DNA from: Gordonibacter sp. Marseille-P4307
Lineage (GTDB): Bacteria; Actinomycetota; Coriobacteriia; Coriobacteriales; Eggerthellaceae
Direction: 5' to 3'
Length of the DNA stretch: 64,000 bases
NCBI RefSeq assembly: GCF_900604965.1
Contig: NZ_UWPD01000001.1
Location: forward strand, 1,527,311-1,591,310
The position numbers were made by a program, and so were the translations under genes. This document shows positions 51,707-60,865 of this stretch, one piece after another. The notes under the pieces were generated by a model, which searched no databases, was not told where the DNA came from, and saw only the letters and a program-made list of their open reading frames with translations. How positions within the stretch are numbered: position 1 is the first letter of the stretch; every line of letters starts with the position of its first letter.

Positions 51707-52656
51707 ATGATCCTCTTGCGCCGCAGCATGTACAAAGCAACGAACACCAGCAAGAACGCCACGGCGATCGGACCGAACCACATCTCGTCTAACGGCAGTT
51801 CGGGCACGTTCATGCCATAGAAGCTGAATACGATCGTCGGAATCGAAAACACCAGGGTGACCACGGTCAGCGTACGCATGACCTGGTTCACGTTGTTGTT
51901 GATGATCGTGCCGAACGTGTCCATCGTACTTTCCAGAATGTTGGTGTAGATGCTGGTCATCTCGATAGCCTGGCGAATCTCGATGAACACGTCGTCAAGC
52001 AGATCCTCGTCTTCCTCGTACAACCGGATGATGTGGCGGGTCTTGATGCGCAAAAGCGTCGCCTCGTCGGCTTTGAGCGACGTGGAGAAGTAAACCAGCG
52101 ATTTCTGGAAACCCAGCATCTTGACCAGCTCTTCATCTTGAAGCGTTTCGCGCAGAAGCTTCTCGTTGCGGTTGAACTGGCGCTCGATGTTGCGCAGGCA
52201 CTGCAGGTACCGCTGCGAAATATGAAGCAGCATGCGCAGGAGCAACCGCGCGCGCTGATTGGTGTTCACGTTGCGCATGCGGCCCGACGCGAACATCTCG
52301 ATGGTCTCGTTTCGACGCAAACTGACCGTAACGATAATATCCCTATCGGGGATGAACAGCACCGACAACGGCTGGGTTTCGTACTGCACCGCCGAGGGGT
52401 CGTCGCTTTCCTGATCGTCTTCGATCGCAGGGCAGTCGATGATGATGAGCGCCTGGCGCGTTTCGTCGTCGAAGTCGGTATGAGAGCTTTCCTCTTCGTC
52501 GAACGCAGAGCGCACGAACCCGGGAACGATGCCCACCTCTTCTTGCAGCCATGTGCGTTCCTGCTGGTCGGGAGCGACTACGCTGATCCAGCATCCGGGT
52601 ACGGGACTGGGTATCTGCACCGTTCCCTCCGGGCCGGTTTTGAAGCACTCGATCAT
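51703..52656 (-). CDS. corA: CorA-family divalent cation transporter
   Basis: 317 residues; TAAGGAGG precedes the ATG. A long cytoplasmic N-terminal part rich in acidic and helical segments (the funnel and stalk) and two C-terminal helices. The pore motif YGMN lies at the end of the first helix (FSFYGMNVPELP). The short basic end MLRRKRII is typical. CorA carries Mg2+ and sometimes Co2+ or Ni2+. It is next to cobC only by convergence, so a cobalt role is speculation. Confidence 0.92.
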   Translation of the reverse strand: MIECFKTGPEGTVQIPSPVPGCWISVVAPDQQERTWLQEEVGIVPGFVRSAFDEEESSHTDFDDETRQALIIIDCPAIEDDQESDDPSAVQYETQPLSVLFIPDRDIIVTVSLRRNETIEMFASGRMRNVNTNQRARLLLRMLLHISQRYLQCLRNIERQFNRNEKLLRETLQDEELVKMLGFQKSLVYFSTSLKADEATLLRIKTRHIIRLYEEDEDLLDDVFIEIRQAIEMTSIYTNILESTMDTFGTIINNNVNQVMRTLTVVTLVFSIPTIVFSFYGMNVPELPLDEMWFGPIAVAFLLVFVALYMLRRKRII

Positions 52657-52797
52657 GTACCCCTCCTTAGATGCTCGCAGCCACCTCGGCCGATTGTCGG
52701 GACAGCATTAGGAAGTATACCCCTCGACGCGTCGATCCCGACGCACAGACCCCATTGAACACAAGCGGCCTCGGTCGGGGCGCGCGGGCCGACCCCG

Positions 52798-53235
52798 TCA
52801 AACGCTCTTTTTCTCGCTCCGATGGCGGGTGCGCATCGTGTCGAGGGCATGTGCGAAAGCCTTGCCCGGGTTCACCAGCAGCATGCGTGGACCCGCATAG
52901 CGCATGACCTCGCGAATGCGCTCGCGCATCTCGGGTCGATAGCAATGAACCGGACACGACGAACAGAAGGTCTTCGATTCGGTCAACGGACACCGCTCGA
53001 TACGCTGCACCACGTAGTCGGAAAGCTCGCGACAGTGCGCGCAGAGCTCGCCGCGCTCGGTTGCGTGATGGCCCTGGCAGTAGATGCCGATCATGCGCTG
53101 CACGGTATCCAGTTCGCGCTGACGCTTCTTCGCAGTCGCTGCATCGTCGGCGCCGTCGCATCTGCACCCCTTGCAAGCGAAAGGCCCGTCCGCTTCGCCG
53201 CCCGCGCGATCGCCGCCCTGGCGCGCTCTCATCAT
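52798..53235 (-). CDS. YgbA-family (nitrous oxide-stimulated promoter) protein
   Basis: 145 residues from the ATG at 53235 (GAAGGGGG upstream). After a Cys-containing start (FACKGCRCDG), the core reads DTVQRMIGIYCQGHHAT, LCAHCRELSDYVVQRIERCP, KTFCSSCPVHCYRPEMRERI and VMRYAGPRMLL. I recognise this as the YgbA_NO family, whose E. coli member is induced by nitric oxide through NsrR. The many conserved cysteines suggest metal binding. The function is not settled. It lies next to a CydDC-like ABC pair on the same strand, in a nitrate-reducing organism. Confidence 0.85.
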   Translation of the reverse strand: MMRARQGGDRAGGEADGPFACKGCRCDGADDAATAKKRQRELDTVQRMIGIYCQGHHATERGELCAHCRELSDYVVQRIERCPLTESKTFCSSCPVHCYRPEMRERIREVMRYAGPRMLLVNPGKAFAHALDTMRTRHRSEKKSV

Positions 53236-53265
53236 CGCAACCCCCTTCCGCATCCAGCCACACCC

Positions 53266-54924
53266 TTAACTGACACGGCCGCCGTCCATCGACACCACCC
53301 GATCGGCCACGCCCATGGTCGAGGCGCGATGAGAGATCAGCGCCACCGTGCGCTTCCCGCGCTGCGCGTCGATGCTCTTCAGGATGGCCGCTTCGTTCAG
53401 AGAGTCAAGGTTGCTGGTCGGCTCGTCAAGCAGAAGGAACGGCGCGTCGTGCAGAAACGCGCGCGCAAGCCCCAGCCGCTGACGCTCGCCTCCTGAAAGC
53501 GTATCACCCAGCTCTCCCACCATCGTGTCGTAGCCGTCGGGAAGCGACATGATGAAATCGTGAACCGAGGCGGCTTTGCAAGCGGCCTCGATTTGTTCCT
53601 GGGTCGCGCCGGGACAAGCGATCAGAAGGTTGTCTCGGATAGAATCGTGGAACAGATGCGTATCCTGCTCCACGAACGCCTCGGCGGCGCGCAGGCTTGA
53701 GGTCTTGATATCGCGCACCGACCGACCCGATAGGGCGATTCGACCCTCATCGACATCCCAGAAACGCATGAGCAGGCGACACAGGGTCGATTTTCCCGAT
53801 CCGCTTCTGCCCGATATGCCTACCACCTGCCCGCGGGGAATGTCGATGGTCACGTCGTGCAGCACGCGCTCGCCTCCGTAGGAGAACCCCGCGCCTTCCA
53901 CCGACGCCCCGTCGAACACGATATCGACCCCCTTTTCGCTCTCTTCGACAAGCGGAAGCTCTTCTAAAATCCCGATGACGCGCTGACCGGAGGCAATGGT
54001 TCCCTGCAGCGTGGTACCCAGGTTGGCCAGCGCCACCACCGGTCCAAACGAGCTGAACAGAGCCACCGTCGCAATCAGGGCGTCTGCGCCGGACACCGCG
54101 TGCGCCCCGTACAGCCGAACTCCCAGGGCCATCTGCCCCAGACTGAACATCAGGATAAGCGCATTCGTGCAGGCAAGGGCCGCTCCGGTTTTCCCCCGCA
54201 AGATACGCTGAGCGCCAAGCAGCCGATCAGACCGCCGTTTCATACCCGAGATACGCGCCTCGCCCGCCGAAAACTGCAGCACTTCGCGCAAACCACGCAA
54301 ACTCCCCAGCACGAAGCCGGACAGCTCGCCCGATCCCCTGCGGATATCAAGGCCGACATCCCCGGCGCTACGGTAGATCCATACGGGAACCACCAGACCG
54401 ACAACCACGTAGGCGCACAAAGCGACCGCCGCGAACAGCACGTGGATGCTTCCCGCGAAACCGACCATGATGGCACTGGTGAGGACCGCAATGACGACCG
54501 GCGAGATGGTATGGGCGTAAAACACCTCGAGAAGCTCGACATCGGAGGTGATCATGGATACCAGGTTGCCGCGATCGGCCCCGGCCAGCTTGGCGGGCGC
54601 AAGCCGGCGCAGCGCTAAAAACACGCGGTCGCGAATGCTGGCCAGCAGCTTGAAGGCGATGTAGTGGTTGCACAGCTGCTCGAGGTAATGCAGCACCCCG
54701 CGCAAGACAGCCAGGGCGATCAGGCAGCCCGTAACCTCCCCCGCCCCCAGAAACGCCTCGTGGTTGAAAACGGCAAGCCCCCCGTAAACGGCCAGAACGG
54801 GAATGAATATGGCGCACAGAAATCCCAGCACGCCCAGCGCGCAGGCAAGTACGACAACGCCCACCATGGAGTCTACCAACCCCAGCATCCGGCGCACGGT
54901 CTTAAAGCTCGACATGGGCCTCAT
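53266..54924 (-). CDS. ABC exporter subunit (CydC-like)
   Basis: 552 residues from the ATG at 54924 (GAGGAGG 8 nt upstream), starting inside the end of the partner gene. Six transmembrane helices (about 12-300), then the ATPase: Walker A SGRSGSGKST, Q-loop VEQDTHLF, signature LSGGERQR, Walker B FLLLDEPTSNLD and H-loop ISHR. A half-transporter of the heterodimeric type. CydDC exports thiols such as glutathione or cysteine (or haem) and is needed for cytochrome bd; no cydAB is in the window, so other substrates are possible. Confidence 0.85.
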   Translation of the reverse strand: MRPMSSFKTVRRMLGLVDSMVGVVVLACALGVLGFLCAIFIPVLAVYGGLAVFNHEAFLGAGEVTGCLIALAVLRGVLHYLEQLCNHYIAFKLLASIRDRVFLALRRLAPAKLAGADRGNLVSMITSDVELLEVFYAHTISPVVIAVLTSAIMVGFAGSIHVLFAAVALCAYVVVGLVVPVWIYRSAGDVGLDIRRGSGELSGFVLGSLRGLREVLQFSAGEARISGMKRRSDRLLGAQRILRGKTGAALACTNALILMFSLGQMALGVRLYGAHAVSGADALIATVALFSSFGPVVALANLGTTLQGTIASGQRVIGILEELPLVEESEKGVDIVFDGASVEGAGFSYGGERVLHDVTIDIPRGQVVGISGRSGSGKSTLCRLLMRFWDVDEGRIALSGRSVRDIKTSSLRAAEAFVEQDTHLFHDSIRDNLLIACPGATQEQIEAACKAASVHDFIMSLPDGYDTMVGELGDTLSGGERQRLGLARAFLHDAPFLLLDEPTSNLDSLNEAAILKSIDAQRGKRTVALISHRASTMGVADRVVSMDGGRVS

Positions 54925-56644
54925 GAGCTGCACCTCCTCGATACGACTCGAGATCTCGCTGATGGCTCCATAAGGCGGCGTACTGCGCGCAGCTTTCCAG
55001 AAGCTCGTCGTGAACGCCGAACCCGACTACGCGGCCCGCGTCCAACACATAGATCCGATCCGCCGCCGCCACGTTGGCGAGGCGGTGCGATATCACGACA
55101 ACGGACTTCACCCGAGAAAGAGCGCGCATCACATCCATGATGCGCTCCTCGGATTCGACGTCGATATTGCTGGTCGCCTCGTCGAACACGTACACGTCGG
55201 CATCGTGCAGAAGCGCGCGCGCCACCGCCAGGCGCTGGCGCTGACCGCCCGAGAGATTCGACCCTCCTTCGTCGATCACGGTATCGAGGCCGTCCTGAGC
55301 GCGCAGGTAGTCGGCAAGCGCGGCCGACTCCAGCGCGCTCCACATCTCGTCGTCGGAAGCCTTTCTTCCGGCTATCGCAAGATTAGCGCGAACCGTCCCG
55401 CCGAACAGGTAGCTCCCGATCCTCACCGCGACGATGCGCTCGGCCAGGCTATCGGCCGAAATCGAGCGAATCTGCTTGCCGCCCACGAGAATATCGCCCG
55501 CATACGCATCGGATCCTCCGGCCAGCAAATGGGCGACGGTCGATTTTCCCGATCCCGACGCACCCACGATCGCGGTCATGCCCGCCGCGGGAACATCGAG
55601 GGAAACCCCTTCGAGAACCGTGCGATCCCCTTTGTAGGAAAACGTCACGTCGCGCAGCTCGATCGCATCACCCCTCTCGAAGCGAAGAGGCTTGTCGGGC
55701 GGTTCGGGAAGGTCGAGCAGCGAAAAGATCTTCTCGCTAGCCGCCATCCCGTTCATGGCGATATGGAAAAACGAACCTAAAAGACGCATCGGAAGAAAGA
55801 ACTCGGCCGATAGAAGCACGATGAACAGGAAGGCGAACAGATCGATCGACCCGGACGCCAGCTGGGAGAGGGCCACCCCGACGCCCACCGCCGCGCCACC
55901 CAGCGCGACGACGTCCATCACGATGATCGAATTGAGCTGCATGCGCAGCACTTTCATGGTGATGATGCGGAAGCGCTCGGCCGCAGCGTTCATGCGCTGG
56001 TGTCGCGCGGCATCGGCCCGATAGATCTTAAGCGTGGTGAGACCCTGCAGGTTCTCGAGAAACCCATCGCCCATCTGAGTGTACTGATCCCAGTATCGGG
56101 ACAGCAGCCGCTTGGCCACGCGCTGGACGATCATGATGGTGAGGGGAATCAGCGGCACGAAGGCGAACAGCACGGCAGACGCCTGCCAGCTGAACGAGAA
56201 CAGCACGACGAACAGGGTGAGCGGAGCGATCAGCGCATAGAGCAACTGGGGGAGAAACTGACCGAAATAGGTTTCGAGCTGCTCGGTGCCCTCGACCGAC
56301 ACCTGCACCACCTCGGCCGTCGTCAGGCTCTCGGAGTAAGCGGGGCCCAGACGCAGCAGCTTGCGGTATATCATTTCACGCAGCACGAATTTGATATCCT
56401 CCGACGCCTTGAAGCTCGACTCCTGCGACAACGCCGATGCAGCAACCTTTCCCGCGCACGCCCCCGCGCACAGAACCGAGGCGGTTGCGACGGGTAGGTC
56501 GCCTCCTGCGGCCAAGGCGGCCAATATCGATGCGATGCCCCAGGCCAAAGCGATATTGGACAGCAGGCCGACCCACTGCCATCCCACGGTTGCGCATACA
56601 TGCCCTATCGCCTGCGGAACAAGCGACAGAAGCCTTCGATCCAT
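54902..56644 (-). CDS. ABC exporter subunit (CydD-like)
   Basis: 580 residues from the ATG at 56644 (MDRRLLSLVPQ); the site upstream is weak and in-frame GTG codons lie 3 and 21 nt earlier. Six helices with the CydD-like stretch VEGTEQLETYFGQFLPQLL. Walker A GASGSGKST, signature LSGGQRQR, Walker B VYVFDEATSNID and H-loop ISHR are intact. The Q-loop reads VAVRIGSYLF, without the usual Gln, which suggests one degenerate ATP site, as in many heterodimeric exporters. It is followed by the partner gene with a 23-bp overlap. Confidence 0.85.
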   Translation of the reverse strand: MDRRLLSLVPQAIGHVCATVGWQWVGLLSNIALAWGIASILAALAAGGDLPVATASVLCAGACAGKVAASALSQESSFKASEDIKFVLREMIYRKLLRLGPAYSESLTTAEVVQVSVEGTEQLETYFGQFLPQLLYALIAPLTLFVVLFSFSWQASAVLFAFVPLIPLTIMIVQRVAKRLLSRYWDQYTQMGDGFLENLQGLTTLKIYRADAARHQRMNAAAERFRIITMKVLRMQLNSIIVMDVVALGGAAVGVGVALSQLASGSIDLFAFLFIVLLSAEFFLPMRLLGSFFHIAMNGMAASEKIFSLLDLPEPPDKPLRFERGDAIELRDVTFSYKGDRTVLEGVSLDVPAAGMTAIVGASGSGKSTVAHLLAGGSDAYAGDILVGGKQIRSISADSLAERIVAVRIGSYLFGGTVRANLAIAGRKASDDEMWSALESAALADYLRAQDGLDTVIDEGGSNLSGGQRQRLAVARALLHDADVYVFDEATSNIDVESEERIMDVMRALSRVKSVVVISHRLANVAAADRIYVLDAGRVVGFGVHDELLESCAQYAALWSHQRDLESYRGGAAHEAHVEL

Positions 56645-56939
56645 CACGAAACGAACCTCGCTCACAACATCGCGGCGACAAGGCCGCGTCTTTCTCGGAA
56701 ATACCTGCAAGACATATAAACGTTTTAGCGTTGAGGCCATTCTACCCAAGAAAGCTAGAGACGGTCGCATCGAATCGCCACGACACGCCGACGTAACCTT
56801 GGCGGGCCCCTCTCCCCTTCGATGGAGGGTTGCCTACCGCCCAGCGACAACGAGAAAGTTCTCTTGCGCGCGAACGGTATGATGGCGCTGAAACGCCGGC
56901 CGACGCGCCGGCAGCACTCGACCCAGCAAAGGAAGCGCC
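56645..56939. promoter_or_regulatory. Divergent gap with promoter boxes and a leader hairpin
   Basis: On the minus strand a TAGAAT box (56744-56739) lies about 95 bp before the ABC gene. On the plus strand TATGAT near 56877 could serve the serine dehydratase. A GCCGGC-6nt-GCCGGC hairpin lies about 40 bp before its ATG. No gene is seen. Confidence 0.4.
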
Positions 56940-58550
56940 ATGAACCCTCTGGGAATCCGCGACATCATCGGCCCCATCATGATCGGCCCCTCGTCCTCCC
57001 ATACCGCCGGAGCCTGCCGCATCGCGCTCATGACGCGCAACCTGCTTTCGGCGCCGCCCGCCGAAGTCGAGTTCGTTTTGTACGGATCGTTCTCCCACAC
57101 GTACCGCGGACATGGGACCGATCGGGCTCTCGTCGCCGGTATACTGGGTCTTCTACCCGACGATCTGCGCCTGCGCACCTCGTTCGACCTCGCACGCGAG
57201 CGAGGCGTGACCATCGTCGTCACCCCCGACACCGTTTCGGAAGCACCGCATCCCAACACGGTGGACATCCGCGTGACCGACTCGGAGGGTGCGCGCACCG
57301 AAGTTCGGGGCATCTCGATCGGGGGCGGGGCGGCGCAGATCACCCGCATCGACGGAATCGACGTGGCCGTTACGGGCGAATTCAACAACATGATCGTCTA
57401 CCAAAACGACGCCCCCGGCGTGCTTGCGCATATAGCCGGCTGCCTTGGAAACCGATCCATAAACATCGGAACGGTCACCATGCACCGCACCGAGAAAGGC
57501 GGCGACGCGTTCACCGTTTTGGAAATCGACGACGAAGTGGATTCAGCTACCATCGACTGCATACTGGCCTTCGATGCCGTGAAATCGGTACGGTTCATCC
57601 CTGCCGCCTGCGCATCGAAAGCGGCCGACGCCGTAGCGCCCACCCTGTACCCGGTCGATGCGCAGGCACGGTTCAAAGAACTTGATTTCTCAAGCGCCGC
57701 CGAGCTGCTTGCCTACTGCGAGCACCACAGAAAGTCTATCAGCGAGGCCTTCTCGGATCGAGAGGAGGCCCTCATGGATGCCCGCCCCGCCGACGGGCGC
57801 GCAACTTCCCAGTACCTCTCGCATGCGCTCGAGGCGATGCGCGAATCGGCTCGCAAGCCCCTGTCCCAACCCGGCAAATCGATGGGGGGACTCATCGGAG
57901 GAGAGGCGGCGCGCGTCTGCGCTTTGGGCGAGCGCGGCATCGCGCGCGGCACCTTCTCGAAACTGACCGCCTATGCGCTGGCCGTCCTGGAAACGAATGC
58001 GTCGATGGGACGCATCGTGGCCGCCCCGACGGCCGGATCCTCGGGTGTTATTCCCGCAGTCTTGCTCTCGTTGCAGGAAACCCACGGATTCGATGACGAG
58101 CAGGTGAAGAAAGCCCTGATGAACGCCGGTGCCATCGGGTACCTCATCGCGCGCAACGCCACCGTCGCCGGCGCCGAGGGAGGATGTCAGGCCGAAATCG
58201 GGTCGGCAGCGGGCATGGCGGCAAGCGCGGCGGTCGAATTGATGGGCGGCACGCCTCGCATGTGCCTCGATGCCGCGAGCACCGCCCTATCCAATACGCT
58301 GGGATTGGTGTGCGACCCCATAGCGGGCCTAGTAGAAGCGCCCTGCCAGATGCGCAACGCCTCGGCGGCGGCGGGCGCCCTCATCGCCGCGCAGTGCGCG
58401 CTTGCCGGAATCCAGCATATCGTGCCGTTCGATGAAACCGTCGATGCGATGTACCGTGTCGGACGCGCCCTGCCCATGGAATTGCGCGAGACGGCCCTCG
58501 GCGGAATGGCGGCCTGTCCATCCTGCACCAAATTCAGCAGCATCGGATAG
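56940..58550 (+). CDS. sdaA: L-serine ammonia-lyase, one-chain Fe-S type (beta-ACT-alpha)
   Basis: 536 residues, AAAGGAAG upstream. The beta domain is first: IRDIIGPIMIGPSSSHTAGA and GHGTDRALVAGIL. An ACT-like segment lies at about 150-215 (IVYQNDAPGVLAHIAGCLG). The alpha domain follows: FSDREEALMDARPADG, VAAPTAGSSGVIPAVLL and EGGCQAEIGSAAGMAAS. Cysteines for the [4Fe-4S] cluster are in EGGCQ, APCQMRNA and CPSC at the C-terminus. It converts serine to pyruvate and ammonia. The fused order is as in single-chain SdaA of other bacteria, not the split type common in Firmicutes. Confidence 0.95.
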   Translation: MNPLGIRDIIGPIMIGPSSSHTAGACRIALMTRNLLSAPPAEVEFVLYGSFSHTYRGHGTDRALVAGILGLLPDDLRLRTSFDLARERGVTIVVTPDTVSEAPHPNTVDIRVTDSEGARTEVRGISIGGGAAQITRIDGIDVAVTGEFNNMIVYQNDAPGVLAHIAGCLGNRSINIGTVTMHRTEKGGDAFTVLEIDDEVDSATIDCILAFDAVKSVRFIPAACASKAADAVAPTLYPVDAQARFKELDFSSAAELLAYCEHHRKSISEAFSDREEALMDARPADGRATSQYLSHALEAMRESARKPLSQPGKSMGGLIGGEAARVCALGERGIARGTFSKLTAYALAVLETNASMGRIVAAPTAGSSGVIPAVLLSLQETHGFDDEQVKKALMNAGAIGYLIARNATVAGAEGGCQAEIGSAAGMAASAAVELMGGTPRMCLDAASTALSNTLGLVCDPIAGLVEAPCQMRNASAAAGALIAAQCALAGIQHIVPFDETVDAMYRVGRALPMELRETALGGMAACPSCTKFSSIG

Positions 58551-58571
58551 CCGCCCGACCGTTCTTTTACT

Positions 58572-59411
58572 TTACTGGCACCCGTTCAAACTGGAGAACG
58601 CCCCGAAACGCGAGCACGAACCGATGCACAGATTGAGCGCGATGAGACCGCAGCAGCACTGCAGGCAGCCCGTCGTCCCCAAATCGAACCCTCGAGTGCG
58701 GGCCTCCTGCTCGTAGGCCCGCCCCGCCGTCTGAAACGACGCGAGTACGCGGCGGTAGTCGCCGTTGCCCGGATCGTTCTGAACAGCACGTCTAATCTGC
58801 TCGTATGCTAAAACCGTGTGACCGGCGCCGTAGTTTGCCAGCGAAGCCAGGTACAACCAGCGTGCAGTGCGCTCTTTGGGGGGGATGCCGTCGAGGGTGG
58901 CCTTTGCGCGCACGTAGTTCTCGGCGTTGATATCATCGATCGCCGAGCGCATCGCCGCAGAATCGGCAGCCGAGGCCTCGGGGTGGACATCGTGCGGCCC
59001 GTTACCCGCATAGGTGTAGTCGCCGAAGATATCCTCCCAGGTGAATGTGGTGTACACCCATCCGTTCTGTCCCTGGTAGGTGCGCGGGCCCCATCCGTTT
59101 CCGCCCGGGGCGTACGCAGAGCCCCCGGCGAAGGGGTTGCCGTAGGGGCCCGCCTGCTGCGCCGCGGCGCTCGAACCCCCGCGCGCATAGGCCTCCTGGG
59201 CTCGTCGGCGCGCATCTTCCCGCGCATATCGCTCGGGGTTGGTCAGACGGTCATAGGCCTCGTTGATCTCGTTCATACGCGCGGCGGCGCCCTCGTCCCC
59301 CGGGTTCAGGTCGGGATGGTTCTCGCGCGCCTTCTTCCGGTACGCCTTCTTTATATCGTCGGGGCTCGCCGACGGGGACACGCCCAAAACCTCATACGGA
59401 GTCTTGCTCAC
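58572..59411 (-). CDS. J-domain protein with a Cys-rich C-terminal tail
   Basis: 279 residues with a GTG start at 59411 (AGGTGG upstream). The J domain (1-65) has [20 protein letters not shown] and the HPD motif in [11 protein letters not shown] Gly/Ala-rich linker follows, then helical repeats of TPR character (about 165-240). The final 30 residues are Cys-rich and hydrophobic: [20 protein letters not shown]. It would recruit DnaK. It is not classical DnaJ (no zinc-finger repeats). The tail may bind metal or dock in the membrane. It directly follows a DUF5685 gene (11-bp gap). Confidence 0.85.
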   Translation of the reverse strand: MSKTPYEVLGVSPSASPDDIKKAYRKKARENHPDLNPGDEGAAARMNEINEAYDRLTNPERYAREDARRRAQEAYARGGSSAAAQQAGPYGNPFAGGSAYAPGGNGWGPRTYQGQNGWVYTTFTWEDIFGDYTYAGNGPHDVHPEASAADSAAMRSAIDDINAENYVRAKATLDGIPPKERTARWLYLASLANYGAGHTVLAYEQIRRAVQNDPGNGDYRRVLASFQTAGRAYEQEARTRGFDLGTTGCLQCCCGLIALNLCIGSCSRFGAFSSLNGCQ

Positions 59412-59422
59412 GAACCCACCTT

Positions 59423-60328
59423 TTACCTCGCTGCGCGCGAACGCGCCCCTTCGTCTTGCTCGGTACCCGTACCGCGTCGTTGCACAGGCGCCGTGTCGCG
59501 CGAAGACGTCGCTTCGCACGTCTCGTTGAATGTAGCCCAAATACCCGAATAAAGCACGCTTCTCATGAGATGAGCATCCTTTACCAAAGGCAGCTTCTCG
59601 AACGCAGCAGCAGCCCAGGCCGCGTATCCTGAAAGAACGCCGCGAACCTCTTCGACCGACAAACCCGTCTGCAAAAGCGGGTTGTACGACCCGGTGCGCG
59701 CATCCTGCTCGCGGTCGAGCACCGCATCCATCACATACACGAACTGCCCCAGCCAGAAACCGAGCTCCCTCAGAAGCGGCGCCCAGCGATCCTCGCGGTA
59801 GGCGAACAGCTCTCCCAGCACCGCGCCGAAGCAGCGGGCCGCCTCGTCGCCCCCGAACGCCTCCCCGCCTACCGGGCAGCTCCGCTCGATAAGCTCGATC
59901 CGATCGAGTCCCAGTTCGATCGCGCGGCACTGAACGGGCCAGCGAGCTTCGACGTCCCGATAGCGCGCTTCAAGCGCCTTCGCATACAGGCGCGCGGCGC
60001 GGCTGCCATCGTCGGTCCAGTCGTCAAGCGATTTGCGGTAAGCCATGACCACGTTCATATCGGCTGCATAATCGATGCAGGCCGATCGCGCAAGCGAGCG
60101 TCCCCCGATGGGATGAAACGCGCAGGCCCCGTGGTCGGTTAACTCGCCGTCCTCGTAAAGCGATGAAAGCACGAGCGCCAGAAACGTCAGGTCGTTGCTT
60201 AAAGACAGGCGGCTGACCTGCCCCGAGCGCTCCTTCAGCGCGTGGCACACCCCGCAATACACTTGCCGGTACCGAGCTCGCTCGGCTTCCGACAAGACCT
60301 CGTTGTTGGGAATAACGATGCCGAACAC
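59423..60328 (-). CDS. DUF5685-family protein
   Basis: 301 residues with a GTG start at 60328 ([20 protein letters not shown]), the usual family start; a longer frame upstream is not conserved. Family traits are the early [31 protein letters not shown], the Cys-containing CAFHPI and the helical middle with [15 protein letters not shown]. Function is unknown. In other Gram-positives the family is often next to J-domain genes, as here. The conserved cysteines hint at metal binding. Confidence 0.8.
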   Translation of the reverse strand: MFGIVIPNNEVLSEAERARYRQVYCGVCHALKERSGQVSRLSLSNDLTFLALVLSSLYEDGELTDHGACAFHPIGGRSLARSACIDYAADMNVVMAYRKSLDDWTDDGSRAARLYAKALEARYRDVEARWPVQCRAIELGLDRIELIERSCPVGGEAFGGDEAARCFGAVLGELFAYREDRWAPLLRELGFWLGQFVYVMDAVLDREQDARTGSYNPLLQTGLSVEEVRGVLSGYAAWAAAAFEKLPLVKDAHLMRSVLYSGIWATFNETCEATSSRDTAPVQRRGTGTEQDEGARSRAAR

Positions 60329-60387
60329 CGATTCTAACCTGCTTTCAGCGGAGAAGGGGGCGCCGACGCCCAGACGGTTGCAGCCGG

Positions 60388-60822
60388 TTACGTCGTATGG
60401 ATGGACTGTTTGTGGCAATGGGGGCAGGTCGCACGGATCTTACCTTTCCCCTTCGGCAACGAGAACACCTTTCTGCACCGGGGGCATTTGATGTAGCGCG
60501 TGGTATGCCGATTGGTCCAGCGCTTGTCGAGAAGCGAGAACCAAGCGCGCTGCTTCTCGGTCTTCCGAAGAAACGCGCTGTTTTCGCGCGCGCGCGCCGG
60601 ATAGTTGCGCGAATACATGCGGAACAGCTCCCACAGCAGAAGCGCAGTCGAGAGAAACCAGAAGAGCCGAACGTGCGAAAACGAGGCGACCATGCACGCA
60701 ATCGCCGCACTCAGTAAAAACTTCCCCAGCTCATCCATACCATATCGGCCTTGATTCAAAGCGATGAAACCTTCTCTCATCCGCCGTGCGAACGAATCGA
60801 ACCGCTCGTTGCCTCTCGCCAT
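60388..60822 (-). CDS. Membrane protein with C-terminal zinc ribbon
   Basis: 144 residues from the ATG at 60822 (CGAGGTGG upstream). One or two transmembrane helices (about 33-70), a basic stretch, then a zinc-ribbon: CPRC near residue 116 and CPHC near residue 134. The ending HKQSIHTT is polar. Function unknown. Genes of this type often flank J-domain and DUF5685 genes. A possible role is in membrane protein quality control; this is inference. Confidence 0.65.
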   Translation of the reverse strand: MARGNERFDSFARRMREGFIALNQGRYGMDELGKFLLSAAIACMVASFSHVRLFWFLSTALLLWELFRMYSRNYPARARENSAFLRKTEKQRAWFSLLDKRWTNRHTTRYIKCPRCRKVFSLPKGKGKIRATCPHCHKQSIHTT

Positions 60823-60865
60823 CGCAAACCCACCTCGCATCCAACCGCCCCGGAAGGCGGATCCG

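Noticed and set aside
51703-52656. CorA as a dedicated cobalt importer for the B12 genes
   Set aside because: It is convergent with cobC, not in its operon, and the family mainly carries magnesium.
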